Source: Amycolatopsis mediterranei
Lineage (GTDB): Bacteria > Actinomycetota > Actinomycetes > Mycobacteriales > Pseudonocardiaceae
Direction of reading: 5' to 3'
DNA: 64,000 bases
Assembly: GCF_026017845.1 (NCBI RefSeq)
Contig: NZ_CP100416.1
Span: forward strand, 4,061,515-4,125,514
The notes beneath the pieces are model-generated. The model worked only from the letters and a program-made list of their open reading frames with translations. It was not told the origin of the DNA and ran no database searches. How positions within the stretch are numbered: the first letter of the stretch is position 1; each line of letters opens with the position of its first letter. The translations under genes and the position numbers were made by a program. This document shows, piece by piece, positions 15,848 to 24,957 of the stretch.

Positions 15848-16294
15848 TCACCCTCTCCCGGCCGCGTGCCCGGCCAAGCCGGTCGCCATGCTCCGCATGA
15901 AGCGGCGGAGGTATCGCCCGAGGAACCAGCGCAGTCCCCAGCGCGCCGAATAGCTGCCGTGCCACCGGATCCGCGTTCCGCCGCCGGGCAGCCCGGTCAG
16001 CTCGACCGTCGCCCGGTAGTCGCTCAGCTGCGGGTTTTCGGCGCCTTCGTAGGCGAATCGGCGTTCCGGCTCCAGCGCGGTGATCCGCTCCTTGGTGACC
16101 ACCTTCCCGGTCCGGAAGGCGCGCACCGCGCCCACGTCGTCCCGGCCGTCGGGGGAGAGGCCGGCCGACCGCGCGGTCTCCAGCGCGTCGATCGGGGACC
16201 AGGCCGGCCAGCTGCGCGGATCGAGCAGGAGTGCCCACACGACCGAGGGCGGCGCCGCGGATTCGGCCGTGACGTCGTAGGACTGCTGGGTCAT
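15848..16294 (-). CDS. SRPBCC-family protein
   Basis: The 148-residue protein has the START/Bet v 1-like pattern: SYDVTAESAAPPSVVWALLLDP, the WPAWSPIDALE helix, the strand pair with LEPERRFAYEG, and the C-terminal helix after GTRIRWHGSY. Such proteins bind hydrophobic ligands or act as polyketide cyclases or co-chaperones; nothing selects among these. The C-terminal helix (WFLGRYLRRFMRSMATGL) is strongly basic. The gene lies between the RNase gene and an AraC-type regulator. Confidence 0.8.
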   Translation of the reverse strand: MTQQSYDVTAESAAPPSVVWALLLDPRSWPAWSPIDALETARSAGLSPDGRDDVGAVRAFRTGKVVTKERITALEPERRFAYEGAENPQLSDYRATVELTGLPGGGTRIRWHGSYSARWGLRWFLGRYLRRFMRSMATGLAGHAAGRG

Positions 16295-16352
16295 GAAGGC
16301 AGGCTAGGACCGGCGCCGCGCTCCGGCCAGGCGCGCGATTGCGGTGTCCCGG

Positions 16353-17243
16353 TCAGGAATTGCGGTAGACCGACGGGCGGATTCCGGTGTGGCGCACGAA
16401 CGCGGCGGACAGGGCGCCGGGACTGGTGAAGCCGCACCGCGGCGCGATCCGGTCGAGGGCGAGGTCGGTTCCGCGGAGCAGCCGCTTGGCCTCTTCCACC
16501 CGCAAACCGGTGAGGAACCGGTGCGGGGTCTGTCCGGTCGCCGCCCGGAACACCCGGACGAGGTGGTAGACCGACAGGCACACCTCGCCGGCGACGTCGG
16601 CCAGCGTGACCGGCTCGGCCAGCCGCTCGCGCAGGAACGCGACGGCCGCGCGCACCCGGGCGTCCTCCCGCGCCGGGGGCCGGCCGGTGCGGAGCCGTCC
16701 GTGCCGGCTCAGCAGGTGCGTGGCCAGGAAGGCGGCCGCGGTCTCGGCGTACAGGTCGTCGGCCGCGCCCGCGGACCCGAGCGCCCGGATCGCTTCCTCG
16801 AGCAGCGGGTCGCCGGTGGCGACGGACGCGGCCATGGCTTCGAAGTCCGGGACGCCGGCGTCGAACCGCGCCACGACCGAGTCGACGGTGTCGCGCGGGA
16901 GGTGCACCTGGACGCTGCGCATGTCCGCGTCCCCGCGGTAACGGCGAACGGTGGCCTGGTGCGGGACGCCGAGCTGGACCCGCCCGGGAAGCCAGCGGTC
17001 GCGGACCGCCCGGCCGCCGTCGCGCGTCTCCAGCTCGGCCCGTCCGGAGACCGGCAACACCAGGTGCAGGTCGGCCGCGGCAGGCAGCGCCAGCTCCTCG
17101 ACCACCGGGACGTGCTCGAACCGCTGCACGAGCAAGGACCGCCAGCCGGCGTGCTCCCAGCTGCAGAACGTCCGGTGGACGAACCGGTCGGTTTCGAAGC
17201 CGGCGTAGGGACGCAGATCGAACCGGGCCGAGTCGAACACCAT
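16353..17243 (-). CDS. AraC-family transcriptional regulator
   Basis: The 296-residue protein has an N-terminal cupin-like sensor domain (residues about 1-115) and two C-terminal helix-turn-helix units. The first reads VTLADVAGEVCLSVYHLVRVFRA and the second includes LDRIAPRCGFTSPGALSAAF, followed by HTGIRPSVYR, the AraC signature ending. It is placed between the SRPBCC gene, 58 bases downstream, and a TetR gene. The target is unknown; the SRPBCC gene is a candidate. Confidence 0.9.
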   Translation of the reverse strand: MVFDSARFDLRPYAGFETDRFVHRTFCSWEHAGWRSLLVQRFEHVPVVEELALPAAADLHLVLPVSGRAELETRDGGRAVRDRWLPGRVQLGVPHQATVRRYRGDADMRSVQVHLPRDTVDSVVARFDAGVPDFEAMAASVATGDPLLEEAIRALGSAGAADDLYAETAAAFLATHLLSRHGRLRTGRPPAREDARVRAAVAFLRERLAEPVTLADVAGEVCLSVYHLVRVFRAATGQTPHRFLTGLRVEEAKRLLRGTDLALDRIAPRCGFTSPGALSAAFVRHTGIRPSVYRNS

Positions 17244-17315
17244 GATCGCGAGGCTACCCGCGGCGCACCGCGGGCCCGGGGCTCGCCGCCGCCGCGCCGA
17301 GCCGCTGTTTCGTGG

Positions 17316-17921
17316 TCACGGGGCCTGACGCAGCCCCTCGAGAGCCACGTCGATCGCGGCGGTGGCCGCTGCCGGGTCCGTGCCCGCCCGCGCCAGCAGC
17401 GAGGTCCCTTGGGCGACCACGAGCAGGAGCTGCGCCTGCGCTTCGGGGGCGGAGGTCGTCGTCACTTCACCTCGCTGCTGGGCCGCGCGGAGGGCGTCGG
17501 CCACCATGCGCACGAAGCGCGCGAACGACTCCCTGACGATCGCGGTCGCCTGGTCGTCCTGCGGTACGAGTTCGGCGGTCGTGTTGCCTATCATGCAGCC
17601 GTGCGGGGCCTCGGGGTCGGCTGCCGCGGCTCCGAGCCGGGCCGGCATCACCAGGAGCTCCCGCAGGGCGGGCAGCAGCGGGATCGTGGCGAGCACCGGC
17701 TCGAGAGCCCGCTCGTAGTCGGCCCAGTACGACTTGACGGCCTCGAGGTAGAGCTGCCGCTTGTCGCCGAAGGTCGCGTACAGGCTTCCGCGTTCCACGG
17801 CCAGGCCGTCGACCAGGTCCTGGATCGAGGTGCCGCCGTATCCGGAGGCCCAGAAGATGCCGCGCGCTCGTTCCAGCGCGCCCGCGGGGTCGAACCCGCG
17901 GGGCCGTCCAGTCCTCGCCAT
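17316..17921 (-). CDS. TetR-family transcriptional regulator
   Basis: The 201-residue repressor has the helix-turn-helix at residues about 12-58 (ALERARGIFWASGYGGTSIQDLVDGLAVERGSLYATFGDK, shown only by its boundaries) and a C-terminal domain of the TetR_C type with the GCMIGNTTAEL stretch. It diverges from the SDR at 18031 across a 17-bp-arm palindrome, so it very likely represses both genes. A ligand related to the SDR substrate would be the natural inducer; this is inference. Confidence 0.9.
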   Translation of the reverse strand: MARTGRPRGFDPAGALERARGIFWASGYGGTSIQDLVDGLAVERGSLYATFGDKRQLYLEAVKSYWADYERALEPVLATIPLLPALRELLVMPARLGAAAADPEAPHGCMIGNTTAELVPQDDQATAIVRESFARFVRMVADALRAAQQRGEVTTTSAPEAQAQLLLVVAQGTSLLARAGTDPAAATAAIDVALEGLRQAP

Positions 17922-17927
17922 GAGCCC

Positions 17928-17969
17928 ACCCTACGACTTCTTGACTGCCCGTTCAAGAAGTCGTAGGGT
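17928..17969. promoter_or_regulatory. Perfect palindromic operator carrying two mirror-image promoters
   Basis: The arms are ACCCTACGACTTCTTGA (17928-17944) and TCAAGAAGTCGTAGGGT (17953-17969), perfectly complementary, with an 8-base spacer. On the plus strand TTGACT (17941-17946) and TAGGGT (17964-17969) are 17 bases apart. On the minus strand TTGAAC (17956-17951) and TAGGGT (17933-17928) are also 17 apart. One bound TetR dimer pair would cover both promoters at once. Confidence 0.75.
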
Positions 17970-18030
17970 CGGTCTTCCTACTTCTGGAACGCTCGCATGA
18001 AAGTCGTTCCCCACTCGGACGGGAATCGGA

Positions 18031-18849
18031 ATGAAGGATCTTCGCGCCGCATACGGCCAGTACGCCGTCGTCACCGGGGCGTCCTCCGGGATCGGCGAGC
18101 AGTTCGCCCGCCGGCTGGCCGCCGCCGGCGTCGACGTCGTTCTGGTGGCGCGCCGCAAGGACCGCCTCGAGGCCCTGGCCGCGGAGCTGTCGCGCGCGCA
18201 CGGCACCACCAGCAAAGTCGTCGCCCTGGATCTCCTCGCGCCGGGAGCGGTCGACGACCTGTGGCAGCAGGTCGCCGACCTCGACGTGGGCCTCGTCGTG
18301 GCCAACGCCGGGTTCTCCTTCGCCGGACCGCTGGTGGCCAACTCGCTGGCCGACGAGCTCGACGTTCTCACCATCCACGGTGCGGTGCCCCTGCAGCTGG
18401 CGCACCGCTTCGGCCGCGGCTTCGCGCAGCGTCGCCGCGGTGCCATCGTCCTGGTGTCGTCCAGCATCGCCGCCAGTCCCGTGCCGTTCGAAGCCAATTA
18501 CGCCGCGGTGAAGGCCTACGTGCTGTCACTGGGGCAGGCGCTGAACCACGAACTGAAGAAGGACGGCGTCGACGTGCTGGTCGTCTCTCCCGGGCAGACG
18601 CAGACCGAAGGCCTGGACAACGCGGCCGGCATCGACTTCGGCAGGCTCGCCGGGTCCAAAATGGACCCGGCGCGGGTGGCGCGGACCGCGCTGGACAACC
18701 TCGGCAAACGCGCCCACGTCATCCCCGGCGCGGTCAACCGCGCGGCCGACCTCATGGGCAAGTACCTGCTGCCCCGGCGGTGGTCCGTGCGCCTGTACGC
18801 CTCGATCATCGGACGCGCCCTGACCGGTGGCACCGGGAACGCCCGCTGA
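18031..18849 (+). CDS. Short-chain dehydrogenase/reductase
   Basis: The 272-residue protein has TGASSGIG at residues 16-23, an ARRKDR segment that favours NADP(H), ANAG, a serine in VLVSSSIAA, the YAAVK active site and a C-terminal extension (LMGKYLLPRRWSVRLYASIIGRAL) with a basic, partly hydrophobic character seen in membrane-associated fatty-acid or steroid-type SDRs. The ATG at 18031 is preferred; an in-frame one lies upstream only outside this frame. It is controlled by the operator at 17928-17969. Confidence 0.88.
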   Translation: MKDLRAAYGQYAVVTGASSGIGEQFARRLAAAGVDVVLVARRKDRLEALAAELSRAHGTTSKVVALDLLAPGAVDDLWQQVADLDVGLVVANAGFSFAGPLVANSLADELDVLTIHGAVPLQLAHRFGRGFAQRRRGAIVLVSSSIAASPVPFEANYAAVKAYVLSLGQALNHELKKDGVDVLVVSPGQTQTEGLDNAAGIDFGRLAGSKMDPARVARTALDNLGKRAHVIPGAVNRAADLMGKYLLPRRWSVRLYASIIGRALTGGTGNAR

Positions 18850-18930
18850 GCCGCTAGTGCCGGTTCGAGCCGGGAATTCGATACCTCTCGACCGCCGGCC
18901 CCGCGCGCGGCAGCCCGGGGCCGCCTGCCC

Positions 18931-19695
18931 TCAGCCCGGATGCGGGTCGGTGCCGTTGAGTGCGGCGACGACCTGGTCGTAGTCGCCGCGGGCCTCGCCG
19001 TAGCGGAGGAATTTGACCCGCTCGACCTGGATTTCCGTCGCCTCCGGCCGGGTCTCGAGGATGCCCATCACCTCGGCGACGAACTCACCGAGCGGCATCG
19101 CCTGGTCGTTCTCGGCGTGGCCCGGCAGCAGGTCCGTCTGCACCGCCGGCGGTTCCAGTTCGAGGACGCTCACCGAGGTGTCGGCCAGCTGCAGCCGCAG
19201 CGACTCGCTGAGCATGTGGATCGCCGCCTTGGACGCGTTGTAGCTCGGCGTCACCTTGAGCGGGGTGAAGGCCAGTCCTGAAGAGACGGTCACGATGGTG
19301 GCGTCCGGCCGGGTCCGCAGGTGCTCGACGAAGGCGGCGATCAGGCGGATCGGACCGAGCACGTTGGTCGTCACGACGCTTTCGGCCGACTCGAGGAACG
19401 TTTCGGGCTGGTGCCAGTCCTCGACCCGCATGACGCCGGCCATGGTGACGAGCACGTTCAGCCCGGGGTGGCGGGCGAGGACGTCCTTCGCGGCCACCTG
19501 AACGCTCCCGGCGTCGGCGGTGTCGATCCGGACCGTGTCGAGGGCGGGGTGCTCGGCCGCGATCTTCTCCAGCAGTTCGACGCGGCGTCCGCCGACGATC
19601 ACGGTGTTGCCCCGCTCCTGGAGGGCGAGCGCCAAGGCCAGGCCGATGCCGCTGGTGGCGCCGGGGATGAAGATGGTGTTTCCGGTGATGTCCAT
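18931..19695 (-). CDS. Short-chain dehydrogenase (DltE-like)
   Basis: The 254-residue protein begins with GNTIFIPGATSGIGLALALA and has GGRR after the second strand, a serine in IVTVSSGLAF and the YNASK active site. The pattern around EPPAVQTDLLPGH and the late MPLGEFVAEVMGIL helix is typical of the DltE-like SDR group. It diverges from the XRE-type regulator at 19795 with about 100 bases between starts, so that regulator is its probable controller. Confidence 0.88.
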   Translation of the reverse strand: MDITGNTIFIPGATSGIGLALALALQERGNTVIVGGRRVELLEKIAAEHPALDTVRIDTADAGSVQVAAKDVLARHPGLNVLVTMAGVMRVEDWHQPETFLESAESVVTTNVLGPIRLIAAFVEHLRTRPDATIVTVSSGLAFTPLKVTPSYNASKAAIHMLSESLRLQLADTSVSVLELEPPAVQTDLLPGHAENDQAMPLGEFVAEVMGILETRPEATEIQVERVKFLRYGEARGDYDQVVAALNGTDPHPG

Positions 19696-19794
19696 GCCCC
19701 GAGTCTCGGCGTCCCGGCCGCGTGGCGGCAGAGAGCGCACATCGGGGGATCGGCGATCCCTGGTTCGCGCCCGGCGGCGCGGGATACTGGGGGT

Positions 19795-20649
19795 ATGGAT
19801 CGAGCGGAACTGGCGGCCTTCCTGCGGCGGCGCCGGGAGCAGCTGCAGCCTGAGGACGTCGGCCTCCTGCCGGGAGCCCGCCGCCGGACGACCGGGCTGC
19901 GGCGGGAGGAGGTCGCGTCGCTGGCCGCGATGTCGACGGACTACTACACGCGCTTGGAGCAGAAACGCGGTCCGCAGCCGAGCGAGCAGATGCTGGCCGC
20001 GCTCGCCCGCGCGCTGCGGCTGAGCGACGACGAGCGCAACTACCTGTTCGTGGTGGCCGGCCGCAACGCCCCGTCTCCCGCGGCGACCGCCGCGCACGTC
20101 GCGCCCGCTTTGCTGCGGGTGCTGGACCGGTTGTCGGACACGCCCGCGCTGATCTTGTCCAACCTCGGCGAGGTGCTGGTGCAGAACCGCCTCGCCGAAG
20201 CCCTCTACGGCGGAAGCTCCCACTACACCGGGTTCGCGCGCAGCGAGATCTACCGCTGGTTCACCGACCCCGCCCAACGCCTGATCTACCCGGAGCACGA
20301 TCGCGACCGGCAGAGCCGCGCACTGGTGGCGAACCTGCGGGCCGCGCACGGGTCGATGGGCCCGCATTCACGGGCCGGTGAAATGGTGCGGGCGTTGCGC
20401 CGGGAGAGTGCGGAATTCTCGCGGTTGTGGGAACGGCACGAGGTGGCGAAGCGGTTCGAGGACCACAAGGTGCTCGTGCACCCGCAACTGGGGGAGATCG
20501 AGGTGGATTGCCAGGCGTTGTTCACCGAGGACCAGTCGCAGGCGTTGCTGGTGCTGACCGCGCCGCCGCGCTCGGCCGCGTCCGAGAAGCTGCAGCTGCT
20601 GGGCGTGCTGGGCCACGAGCAGTTCAAGGACGCCGGCCAGGGCCGGTGA
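19795..20649 (+). CDS. XRE-type regulator with MmyB-like ligand domain
   Basis: The 284-residue protein has the helix-turn-helix TTGLRREEVASLAAMSTDYY at residues about 31-50 and a MmyB-type C-terminal domain (ALLRVLDRLSDTPALILSNL, VQNRLAEALYG). It is of the same class as the regulator at 13308 but clearly diverged. It diverges from the DltE-like SDR. In actinomycetes this arrangement usually means repression of the neighbouring oxidoreductase gene. Confidence 0.9.
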   Translation: MDRAELAAFLRRRREQLQPEDVGLLPGARRRTTGLRREEVASLAAMSTDYYTRLEQKRGPQPSEQMLAALARALRLSDDERNYLFVVAGRNAPSPAATAAHVAPALLRVLDRLSDTPALILSNLGEVLVQNRLAEALYGGSSHYTGFARSEIYRWFTDPAQRLIYPEHDRDRQSRALVANLRAAHGSMGPHSRAGEMVRALRRESAEFSRLWERHEVAKRFEDHKVLVHPQLGEIEVDCQALFTEDQSQALLVLTAPPRSAASEKLQLLGVLGHEQFKDAGQGR

Positions 20650-20779
20650 GTGGTCCCGGTCTCCGTCGTGCACCCGGTTGACCAGGACGTGCTGATCAAG
20701 TGCCGGACGCCGGGCCTTCGCCGTTTGCCGGTGGTCAAGCCGGGAACCCGAAGACCTCACTTCGAGGGAAGGCTCGAGC

Positions 20780-21907
20780 ATGACCGCCCAGCGTGCGCCG
20801 GAGGCCCTGGTGGTGGGCCTGCTGACCGATGACGGGTTGCCCGGGCAGCTCGCCGGGAGAATCGCGGACGGCCTGCCCGCCCGCCTGGCCCGTGACCTCG
20901 GCGAGGAGACGACCTGGCGCGTCGAGCACGAGACGCAGTCCCTTCCCCTGAACGAGGACGGGGACATTCCCATGCTGGACCTGGCGCAGGAGCGCCGGGC
21001 CGAGCACGGCTGGGACCTGCTGGTGCTGATCACCGACCTCCCGCGGCGAGCCGGTACGGTCCCGATCGCGTCGGACTACAACGGTGACCACGGTGTGGCG
21101 ATGGTGTCGCTGCCGGCGCTGGGTGCCCTGCGGCTGCACGGCCGGGCGTCCCGGCTGGTCATCCACCTGGTCCGGCATCTGGTGGCGCACCGGTCGGCGA
21201 AGGAGGCCGATCCGCCGCGGGGGATCCTCGACCGGCTGCGGGAGGTGGTGGCGCCGACGCGGCACATCCGCGGCCGCGGCGCCGCCGACGAGCACTTGGC
21301 GCTGGTGGGGGTGCGCGGCCGGCTGCGGCTGCTCGCCGGGATGATCCGCGACAACCGTCCGTGGCGATTGGTGCCCAACCTTGCTGGCGCAACCGCGGCC
21401 GCGGCGGCGACCGCCGCGTACGGCATCATCACCACCTCGTTCTGGAAGCTCGCCGAGGCCCTGCCCGCGCTGCGGCTGGCCGGGATCACGGTGTTGGCGA
21501 TCGTGGTCATGTCGGGCTGGCTGATGGTGCACAACCGCCTCTGGGACTCCCCGTCCGGGCACGACGAACGGCAGAAGGCCCTGCTGTACAACGCCTCGAC
21601 GGCGCTGACGCTGTCGATCGGCGTCGCCTGCATGTACGCCATCCTCTTCGTGCTGGCGCTGGTGGCGTCGATCGTGCTGATCGAAGGCACCTACTTCGGG
21701 CAGGTCCTCGGCCATCCGGCCGGGCCTGCTTCGTACCTCAAGCTGGTGTGGCTGTCGACGTCCGTGGGCATCGTCGCCGGGGCGGTGGGCTCGAGCCTCG
21801 AAGACGAGGAACGCGTCCGCCGGGCGACCTACAGCCGCCGCGAGCGGGAGCGGCAGCAGCGCAACCGCGAGCGCGCCGAGGAAGCCGAAAGCCGGGGCGA
21901 CGACTGA
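20780..21907 (+). CDS. Membrane protein of unknown function, four transmembrane segments
   Basis: The 375-residue protein has a soluble N-terminal part of about 190 residues (with LLVLITDLPRR and LGALRLHGRASRLVIHLVRH). Four hydrophobic segments follow near residues 197-225, 236-256, 278-305 and 322-343. The short C-terminal tail is highly charged (RRERERQQRNRERAEEAE). The start follows a GAGGGAAGG-type site. No family was recognised. It converges on the small glycan-binding-type gene at 21922. Confidence 0.75.
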   Translation: MTAQRAPEALVVGLLTDDGLPGQLAGRIADGLPARLARDLGEETTWRVEHETQSLPLNEDGDIPMLDLAQERRAEHGWDLLVLITDLPRRAGTVPIASDYNGDHGVAMVSLPALGALRLHGRASRLVIHLVRHLVAHRSAKEADPPRGILDRLREVVAPTRHIRGRGAADEHLALVGVRGRLRLLAGMIRDNRPWRLVPNLAGATAAAAATAAYGIITTSFWKLAEALPALRLAGITVLAIVVMSGWLMVHNRLWDSPSGHDERQKALLYNASTALTLSIGVACMYAILFVLALVASIVLIEGTYFGQVLGHPAGPASYLKLVWLSTSVGIVAGAVGSSLEDEERVRRATYSRRERERQQRNRERAEEAESRGDD

Positions 21908-21921
21908 GCGGACCTCGGCAG

Positions 21922-22206
21922 CTACCCCGGTGTGCCGTTGACCCGGTCGAGCGCGCCGGGATCGTCGGGGTCGTCGAACCAGTGCCCGTCTTCCCCGAGA
22001 TAGCGGAACCGGACGGTGACGCCGGCGGCGACCTCGACGGTGGCGGAGCGGCGTCCGGTGGTGCGCGGCTGGAGATCGTGCTGTCCGGGCGTCCAGTCGT
22101 TGAACGATCCGACCACGCTGACGCGGCCGGGAGGCTCGTCGGCGGGCAAGCTGAAGACGATGCGTTTCGCGCCGTTTCCATCACGGCCTTGGCAGATCTT
22201 GATCAC
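21922..22206 (-). CDS. Small isoamylase early-set (CBM48-like) protein
   Basis: The 94-residue product is a single immunoglobulin-like domain. KRIVFSLPADEPPGRVSVVG, SFNDWTPG and TVRFRYLGEDGHWFDDP are the hallmarks of the early-set/glycogen-binding fold, in which Asn and Trp of FNDW bind glucan. No catalytic domain follows. The start chosen is GTG 22206, ten bases after GAGAGG; an ATG at 22233 would add nine residues. It lies downstream of the conflict-type operon on the same strand but 164 bases after it, so it is probably separate. Confidence 0.75.
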   Translation of the reverse strand: MIKICQGRDGNGAKRIVFSLPADEPPGRVSVVGSFNDWTPGQHDLQPRTTGRRSATVEVAAGVTVRFRYLGEDGHWFDDPDDPGALDRVNGTPG

Positions 22207-22370
22207 TCGGCGGAAGCCTCTCGGTGTGTGCATAGGAGACCATGCTCGACGCTGAGCGCATACATGATGCATCCAGTGTCGCGAGGCAGGTACTCGCCGA
22301 CGCGCCAATCACCCGATCGAAGGTCCGCAAACTGGTGGAAAGGGCGCCGAAACAACGGCCGGCGTGGCGT

Positions 22371-23633
22371 TCAGCGGCCCGAGATCACCGCCTGCCAGAC
22401 GAGCCGGCCGACTTCCGGATGGCAGATGTCGTTGTGCGCTCCGGCGATTCCTTCGTTCGCGGCGATGATCGTACGGGCGTCCACGTTGTGCACCTTTCCC
22501 GGCGCAAGGCTCTCGACCGCCGCGATGTCGGAGTGGTCCACCACGGCGATGCCCGAGCCGCGGATGCCGTGGACGCCCGTTCCGCCGTACTGGGGGTAGC
22601 CTTCCGCGGCAAAGGTCACCTGATGGCCGGACCAGGCGCCCAGCGGATAAAACGTCCCGACGGCCCGGTCGTGCACCGACATGTTCACGAAGGTCGCTCC
22701 GTCGACCAGGTGATGCGTCACGAGCGGGCGAAAGTGCCCGGTGAGCCCCGGTCGCCCGGGTATTTCCGCGCTGAACGACCACAGCGACATCGCGCCCTGC
22801 AGCAGCGACAGGGAGGCGACCGGTCTGGTCGCGCCCGCCGTCGCGGCAGCGGCGACGATGCACCCGAAGCTGTGTCCCATCAAATGAACTCGCGCATCGC
22901 GTGCACATCCCTGCAGGTCGCGCACCAGCGTGGCCGCACCGCTCTCCCCGAACAAGCGCGCGCGCTTCTTCATTTTCCAGAACGTCAGCACCCTGAGCGG
23001 CGCGAGGATCCCGCCGAGGGAGAAGCCGCCGAAGGAGACGGGATCGTCTTCGATGCGGCACGCCTGATACGTCCGCTCGGCATCGAAGGGCTCCCGCGCA
23101 CCTTCTGCCGAAGTGTCTTCATCAAGGCGGTCGAGGTCGTCGTAGGCCGCCTGGACGTCCGGCGGCAAGTACGCGGGCTCGATGTCGTCGAGTGCCGAGC
23201 CGACGATCGTCCGAACGGCTTCGATCGGCTCGGGGCCGTTGCCGAGTCGTGCGGCCAGCCGGGTGACGAGGTCCTCCGTACCGATCGACGGGCCGGCATC
23301 GAACGATGTGGTGCCCAGTTCTTCTTCGCCCCATGCTCTGCTGGGCCAGTGCAGACCCACCAGCATCGACCGGAAGCCCCCAGGGAGGCGGTGGGCCCGC
23401 TCCCGGTCGGCGCCGCAGTCCGCCATCGTCGCGATCCAGGCGCCGTACTGGGCCCGCGCCGCCGGCACGTCACCGTTCCATCCGTGGCTGAGCACGAAGA
23501 TGTCGGTGGGCTGAGCTGCCTCGGCCTCGGCGAGTACGTGGCGGCTGTCGTCGCCGCGTTCCTTCCCGGCCGCGTCGAAGTTCAGCAGGTGGTAGGAAAC
23601 GTCGTCATGGCCTGGCACTTTTTCTTCGGACAT
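22371..23633 (-). CDS. Alpha/beta hydrolase with GHSFG nucleophile elbow (lipase-like), last gene of the CHAT/nSTAND operon
   Basis: The 420-residue protein has the oxyanion segment IFVLSHGWNG (residues 45-54) and the nucleophile elbow HLMGHSFGC with Ser255. Candidate catalytic His residues are in VVDHSD and AGAHNDICH near the C terminus. A long region (residues 115-245) between the first strands and the elbow has a charged lid-like character. There is no signal peptide, so it acts inside the cell. The ATG at 23633 follows GGAGG by 6 bases and lies 13 bases after the stop of the caspase-fold gene. It is the probable effector that attacks lipids or esters when the system is triggered; this role is inference. 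Confidence 0.78.
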   Translation of the reverse strand: MSEEKVPGHDDVSYHLLNFDAAGKERGDDSRHVLAEAEAAQPTDIFVLSHGWNGDVPAARAQYGAWIATMADCGADRERAHRLPGGFRSMLVGLHWPSRAWGEEELGTTSFDAGPSIGTEDLVTRLAARLGNGPEPIEAVRTIVGSALDDIEPAYLPPDVQAAYDDLDRLDEDTSAEGAREPFDAERTYQACRIEDDPVSFGGFSLGGILAPLRVLTFWKMKKRARLFGESGAATLVRDLQGCARDARVHLMGHSFGCIVAAAATAGATRPVASLSLLQGAMSLWSFSAEIPGRPGLTGHFRPLVTHHLVDGATFVNMSVHDRAVGTFYPLGAWSGHQVTFAAEGYPQYGGTGVHGIRGSGIAVVDHSDIAAVESLAPGKVHNVDARTIIAANEGIAGAHNDICHPEVGRLVWQAVISGR

Positions 23634-23646
23634 CTGCCGCCTCCGT

Positions 23647-24957
23647 TCACCGGGCACGCACGGCGGGGTCGCCGATCAGCACGTAGTCGCGAGCGTCGTT
23701 GCTCGCCGTCCACAGCCACGCGAGCTGACGGTCATCGACGATCCTGCGGTCTCTGAGTCCCCCGAGCTTCTGCGTCAGTTCGGTGGCGATGACGGCCCAC
23801 CGGGACCCCATGGCTTCCATGGCGTACCCGAGCCGGCGTCCTTTTTGGATGGCCAGGACGGTGCTCACCATCGACGTGATCTGGGCCTCCGCGCCGGTCC
23901 ACAGGAACGAGTAGCCCCAGGCGCGGTCGATGTGCCCGATGAACGCGAGCACGCCGTGGCCGAGCAGTTGCTGCGGAAGCCGGGCCATGCCGGGATTACC
24001 CGGCCCTCCTGCGCTGTAACAGGCGAAGGAAAACACCACGCGTGGCGCGAGGGGCGCGACGACGTCCGCGCCCGAGAAGTACTGCTCCGGTGAAACCGGC
24101 CCCGCCGTGAGAGGCCCTGGCCAATCCTGGCAGACCAGCGCGCCTTGGACGTCGTGAGCGTCGCCGGTCCTGCGGCCCAAGCCGTGCGTGGCGGTGAACA
24201 GCAGTTCGGGACCATCGGCCATGAGCTCAGACAACCGCCTCTTCGTCGCCCGTTCGCCGACGTCGCGGGTGACCCGGCAGGCAGGCGCCAGCTCCACCAG
24301 CTCACGGGCCAGCGGCTCGACCAGCCGGGTGGCGCTCAGCTTGGTCGGCCGGTCACCCGGATTGCTCGTACCGAACAGGTGCACTCGCGCGGAAGCCTTC
24401 GGCCGGTCCTCCGCCGCTGTCACGAAGCGGGCGTAGGCGGAGTACTCCTCGAGCGACTCGAATTCCACCCGGCCGACCGCGTACACCACGTCGAGCCGGT
24501 ACTGGAAGGAATACGGGATCGCCGCCGGCGACCCGACGATCAGCAGGTAGTACGGCACCTTGCGCGGGTCGGCCGGATCCGGGCCCATTCCGTGGCGCAG
24601 CAAGAACCTGCTCGCGTCCTCGCCCGGGTGCACGGTCATTTCCCGGTAGTACGGCCCGGCTTGGCTCTGGCGCAGGTCGAGCAGCGGCCGCAGCGCGTCG
24701 CGCACCCGGGGGTTCGCGTCGTGCGCCACCACGAGGCCCCAGCCGGCCTGCGCGAGATCGTCGGGATCGTCGACGAGGGACGCGACCCCGAACGTCTTCT
24801 CCTCGCGGATCTTCCGGTATCGCATCGCCTGCAGGAACGGGCTGGCCAGGTCCTGTGCCCTGGCTGCCGCCGCGACGTCCCCCGGCGACTGAGCGGGGAA
24901 CAGGTACTGCCCGGTATCGGCGTCGATGCCGTTGAACTCGACCGTCTCGGTGCTCAT
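23647..24957 (-). CDS. Caspase-fold (C25/gingipain-like) cysteine peptidase domain protein
   Basis: The 436-residue protein has the clan CD pattern: a strand ending in LLFTATHGLGRR with His258, and VVFSFACYSAGGPG with Cys313. Before it, YYLLIVGSPAAIPYSFQY and VVYAVGRVEF resemble the gingipain-type subdomain. There is no signal peptide or pro-region, unlike secreted C25 enzymes, so an intracellular role is likely. Its ATG overlaps the stop of the nSTAND gene (ATGA at 24954-24957), which implies coupled translation. A substrate cannot be deduced; neighbours in the operon are candidates for cleavage. Confidence 0.75.
   Translation of the reverse strand: MSTETVEFNGIDADTGQYLFPAQSPGDVAAAARAQDLASPFLQAMRYRKIREEKTFGVASLVDDPDDLAQAGWGLVVAHDANPRVRDALRPLLDLRQSQAGPYYREMTVHPGEDASRFLLRHGMGPDPADPRKVPYYLLIVGSPAAIPYSFQYRLDVVYAVGRVEFESLEEYSAYARFVTAAEDRPKASARVHLFGTSNPGDRPTKLSATRLVEPLARELVELAPACRVTRDVGERATKRRLSELMADGPELLFTATHGLGRRTGDAHDVQGALVCQDWPGPLTAGPVSPEQYFSGADVVAPLAPRVVFSFACYSAGGPGNPGMARLPQQLLGHGVLAFIGHIDRAWGYSFLWTGAEAQITSMVSTVLAIQKGRRLGYAMEAMGSRWAVIATELTQKLGGLRDRRIVDDRQLAWLWTASNDARDYVLIGDPAVRAR

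Noticed and set aside
22242..23756. Plus-strand frame of about 500 codons opposite the lipase-like gene
   Set aside because: Arg- and Gly-rich composition without motifs; the opposite strand carries the GHSFG elbow and a perfect ribosome site.
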